Shown piece by piece: positions 60,438 through 64,000 of a stretch of DNA of 64,000 nt (positions within the stretch are counted from its first letter, which is position 1; every line of letters starts with the position of its first letter). The stretch spans positions 228,432,434-228,496,433 of the forward strand of contig JALIGW010000001.1 in the NCBI GenBank assembly GCA_023053685.1. Direction: 5' to 3'. Below the pieces are notes generated by a model. The model made no database searches. It saw only the letters and a program-made list of their open reading frames with translations, and had not been told where the DNA came from. This DNA is from Diadophis punctatus similis (Eukaryota > Chordata > Lepidosauria > Squamata > Dipsadidae). A program made the translations under genes and the position numbers.

Positions 60438-62570
60438 GACACCGTATAAAGGCTCTGTTCAATTGCAAACCAACTTACTATGATTTCAGTGTTACCAAGC
60501 AGGTGGTATGAATGTGTCTTAAGGAGACATGTGTTTCAAAGTGGAGAGAAATATTTATTTTAAATGATGATATAGATTGAGGGTGGTGGGGATGGTAGTA
60601 TCATTTAAATATAAAACAGCTGATTTAAGTCAACCCAGTGTCTACCTTTAAGTAGCTCTGACCCGCAAAAGTACTGTGCTATTTCCTGTCTGTGGAAAAA
60701 GCAAATTAAAAAAAAGGGTTATAGAGTCTTTCTCAACTCTATAAACATTGCCAATAAGTGCAGTTGATACCCTTTCAGTAAATAAACTAAACATTTCACT
60801 TTGACAGATGAATATCAAACTCTCCGAATTATTAGAGTCTTGGTATATTTGGATTGTAATCATGTGATGGCAGCAATTTGCTTAAGATTCATCATTCAGA
60901 AGCTTTGCTTAAATCAAGTGATGGAGGAAAATGCCCTGTCCTTTTCCTTAAACATCTCTTACAGGACAGTTGCAATTACAGACTGACTTAAAATCTTTAT
61001 TGCAACCTGTAATAATGGAATAATTGTTCTGATTAATGCTTCTGGATTACACGGGATGCTTTGTGGTGTAAGGAAATGAACTGAGTAGGGCAGAAATTTA
61101 GTTACAATTATGGTCTTTTAAAACTCATTTCCTAAGAAGATTGTATTTTGTGGAAAATTTCAAGGAAATGTTAATCTTTGAAGAATTGGATTTTAAAGCT
61201 TTTTTTGTCAACAATTGCCTGTCTAAGTAGTAAACAAAGTATCTGAATGAAAAGCAAATGTTTAAAACATATTTATAAAACTGGAAATATTTCCCAACTG
61301 TGGAGAGAGACGCATTTCTTGTGAGTACATACATTCTTCCTTCCTGCATTTATTCTAATTAGTTTCTGGAAGATCTCAGTAAAAGAAAAATGTATTGTTT
61401 TTCTGCAGGATAAATGCATAAAGTAGGGAAATGCTAACCTATCTTATCCTCTGGCCTTGTTTGGATCACTCCAATCCCCTTTCCTAAGTTTACTTTTGGC
61501 TTGGATTGGGTTCACTTGAAATATTCTTTTCTCAAATTTGATAGGAATAAAAACTGTCCCAATTCCAAACTGGTTTGTTATTAACATTTTAAAAATGGTT
61601 CATTCTCCGCTGCCACCTTTTCCCATATCCTTATTGAGCTATAGCAGCAGCCGTGGAAAAGAGCCACAGACAGTAAGTAGTTTAATTAATGTACAGATTG
61701 TCTGGGGAATGACTGTAAGGGGGAAAATGTGTCATATCTCAAATAAGCAGATGCCACAGTTCAAGCAAGAGATTACAGAATGTCTTAACACCAAGTGAAA
61801 AGCTCAGACTGAAATCGCATGAACACAAAAGGCTTAATTATCACTTAAGATTTTGTTCTCCAGTTCAGTTAATGTGTTCACCACTGTTTAGAAGATGTGC
61901 TTTTCCTGTTTGTCACCTAGCCACAGCTAAGGTGGGAGTAGACCTTTCCTATCTGTTTAATTTACACAGGACGAATAGTTCCTTGAGAGCTCAAGGCAAT
62001 TCTGCAATATCTTGCTTCCCTATCCTTCCCTTCATCATATTACCATTTCTCCCCCTCTGATGAAACTTAAAAACCAGGAAATCATCTGTCAGTTTCACAG
62101 ATGTCTTCCAGATATACTGACACCCCGGCAGGCACACCCATGTGCATACGCACAAACGTCTTTTAACTCAGGGCTAACTGCATTGTCTAAGATATGGCAC
62201 AATGTTTAAGATACAGATAAAGAAAAACCTGAAACAATGATGTTAAGTTAGCTAACCAAACTCCTGCCTGGATCCAGGATCCAATTAGTAATTTCCAAAA
62301 CTTTCTTTTAAGTAGGTAGTTTGACTTCAATTGATTAAGGCACTTGAATGGGGCTGAATGATGTGGAAGGCAAATAGCCATCTACTGGGGCATATGCACG
62401 GGGGTCCAAAAAGGTCAAGATATGGTGGCTTGTGTTTGAAGCCCTATCCCTTTATTTTGTCCACCACACATGTGAGTTATATGAAAAAGTGGTGGAACTT
62501 TGTGTGATTGTGGCCACCATCTTGTCTAATTGACACTCCTCCACTATGCATTGGTAGTCTGTTCTAGTCA
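60438..62570. other. Long stretch without recognised genes or repeats
   Basis: About 2.1 kb, AT-rich. A weak splice-like arrangement (CTATAG, about 28 nt, then GTAAGTAG at 61670) was seen but is not called. Confidence 0.45.
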
Positions 62571-62803
62571 GCAATAGCAATTAGACTTATATAGCGCCCC
62601 ATAGTGATTTATAGCACTTTCTGGAAGATTTACAAGGTAGAAGCATTATTTGCATATTGCCCCTAACAATCTGGGTCCTCCTTTTACTGACCTCGGAAAG
62701 ATGGAAGGCTGAGTCAACGTTGAGCCGGTCAGGATCGAACTCCAGACTGTGGGCAGAGTTTGCCTGCAATCCTAAACTTTAACCACTGTGCCAGCAGAGC
62801 TCC
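62571..62803 (-). mobile_element. tRNA-derived SINE, diverged
   Basis: The tail AGCAATAGC / TTAGACTTATATAGCGCCCC, the body 'caatctgggtcctccttt' and the head GCTCTGCTGGCACAGTGG (minus strand) are all present. Confidence 0.85.
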
Positions 62804-63721
62804 TATGTAAGGTTGAATATCTATTTTTAATGTGGTAAATTCAGTATAAGTGAGCAAAATGGAGAAAGCAATCAAATAGGCAGGCTAAACAATTCTTTTC
62901 TTAAAGAAATTTACACTCAGCATCATTCTGCTTGAAGCTAGAATCACTCTTCTTGGTTTTCTTAGTGAGAAGCATACAACAAAGACCTTTCACTTTATGC
63001 TGAATTGGCAAGTTGGATCTTCACGGAATGATAAGGAAGACATAGCCAACCAGACAGGATTTAGCATTAGCCAGTTCATATAAGTATGTTAGCACAGGAA
63101 ATGGTGGGATTCTGCATAGCTATTGGTAACAGCTTTGTTCCAGCAGTGCCTTCTATGAGTGTTCGAAATGAAATTCTTAACCTTCCAAACTTTCTTTAGT
63201 CCCCTGCCTTTCGATAATTTTTAATAGATTTTTTTCTTTTTAAAATGGTGTCTATTCTAGAGAGTCTGGGATCAACTCTATCTTCTTGTTTTACTATTTC
63301 TTCATACTTCCCAATGGCATTTCCCCCTACATTTTTCTGTTCGGTTTTGCTGTTGTGATCTTTAAAATTATTTGCCTTTTTCTCTTCATGGAGTGAGGGG
63401 AACAGGAGAACATGTTCTAGGGAAGTGCTTTTATATTAATTATACTTTGTATTATTTTGTACTGTTCTTTGGATCAGCCCACTGCCTGACTTTTTGTTCT
63501 GCACTGAAATTATTTGTTTCTCCCAGTTCTTCTGCCTTTGGTGAATCCTGGCTGCATTTTTGCATGACTCTGAGCTCTTGTTCATGGCTGAATTTATGTG
63601 CATTCCTCAGTCAATAGAAAAGTACGCTGGAAAGGTATGCTGGTGTAGTTTCTATTGCCCTAGTGGCCAATTTGTTATCTGCCTCAGTAACTCGGTGAGC
63701 AAGTGGTCATCTCCTTGCTCC
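62804..63721. other. No gene or recognised repeat
   Basis: An 81-codon ORF at 63372-63617 resembles nothing known and is probably accidental. Confidence 0.45.
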
Positions 63722-63955
63722 AGGGGCTGAAGTGGTGCAGTGGTTAAATGCAGCCATTGCAGGCTGACTGTTAGTTCAACAGTTCAGCTGTTCAAATCTC
63801 ACTAGGCTCAAGGTTGACTCAGCCTTCCATCCTTCCGAGGTGGGTAAAATGAGGACCCAGATTGTTGGGGGCAATATGCTGAACTCTGTAAACCGCTTAG
63901 AGAGGGCTGTAAAGCACTATGAAGCGGTATATAAGAAAAGTGCTATTGCTATTGG
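63722..63955 (+). mobile_element. tRNA-derived SINE, full length
   Basis: It reads on the plus strand: GGGGCTGAAGTGGTGCAGTG (box A), GCTGTTCAAATCTC (box B), 'gactcagccttccatccttc', GGGGGCAATATGCTGAACTC, and the tail GAAGCGGTATATAAG...GCTATTGCTATTGG. It is the best plus-strand reference for the family in this window. Confidence 0.92.
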
Positions 63956-64000
63956 AGCATCACTACCAGCCAATTCAAAGGCAGGGATTGGTGGATTCCC

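Noticed and set aside
61640..61680. Possible 28-nt exon between CTATAG and GTAAGTAG
   Set aside because: A weak acceptor and no context; splice-like pairs this close arise by chance.

Overview
The window is vertebrate nuclear DNA, most likely from a snake. The best clues are two CR1 LINE 3' ends that run into ATTCT microsatellites (8965-9239 and 33480-34072), a Sauria SINE with a Bov-B-type tail (32012-32366), and many hAT and Tigger-like miniature transposons. Nothing looks prokaryotic, and almost every long open reading frame is repeat-derived or accidental.

Only one host gene can be identified with confidence. POLR2L (RPB10/RPABC5, the 67-residue zinc subunit shared by RNA polymerases I, II and III) lies on the minus strand in two coding exons, 3993-4087 and 338-446. 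Its splice sites, stop codon and a downstream AATAAA are visible. Just upstream, about 6.9-8.5 kb is a CpG-rich promoter region. In human POLR2L is head-to-head with TSPAN4, so the rest of the window may be the long first intron of a plus-strand TSPAN4 orthologue. That is inference: no TSPAN4 coding exon was found. Weak plus-strand exon candidates are at 31271-31315 and 58816-58831.

The other ~56 kb is a dense repeat landscape. At least 17 hAT-type miniature elements are present, most flanked by exact 8-bp target duplications. There are eight copies of a Tigger-like TA-flanked MITE and a Tc1/mariner relic with long inverted repeats. There are foldback palindromes, L2/CR1/L1 LINE fragments, several SINE families, one convincing solo LTR (53557-54078) and two weaker LTR candidates. 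Many insertions are nested, so their relative age can be read directly: an L2 holding four later insertions (42110-45003), a CR1 inside a CR1 with a hAT inside it (46545-47900), and a SINE-plus-foldback block inside an LTR-like repeat (11938-12625).

The most unusual object is at 34595-35919 on the minus strand. A CpG-rich, exon-like leader with a consensus splice donor is fused to an internal L2 reverse-transcriptase fragment and ends in a run of ten A. It is flanked by a 13-bp target duplication (one mismatch) made from the end of an older MITE. It looks like a chimeric transcript copied into the genome by L1-type machinery, and its reading frame is still open across the fusion.
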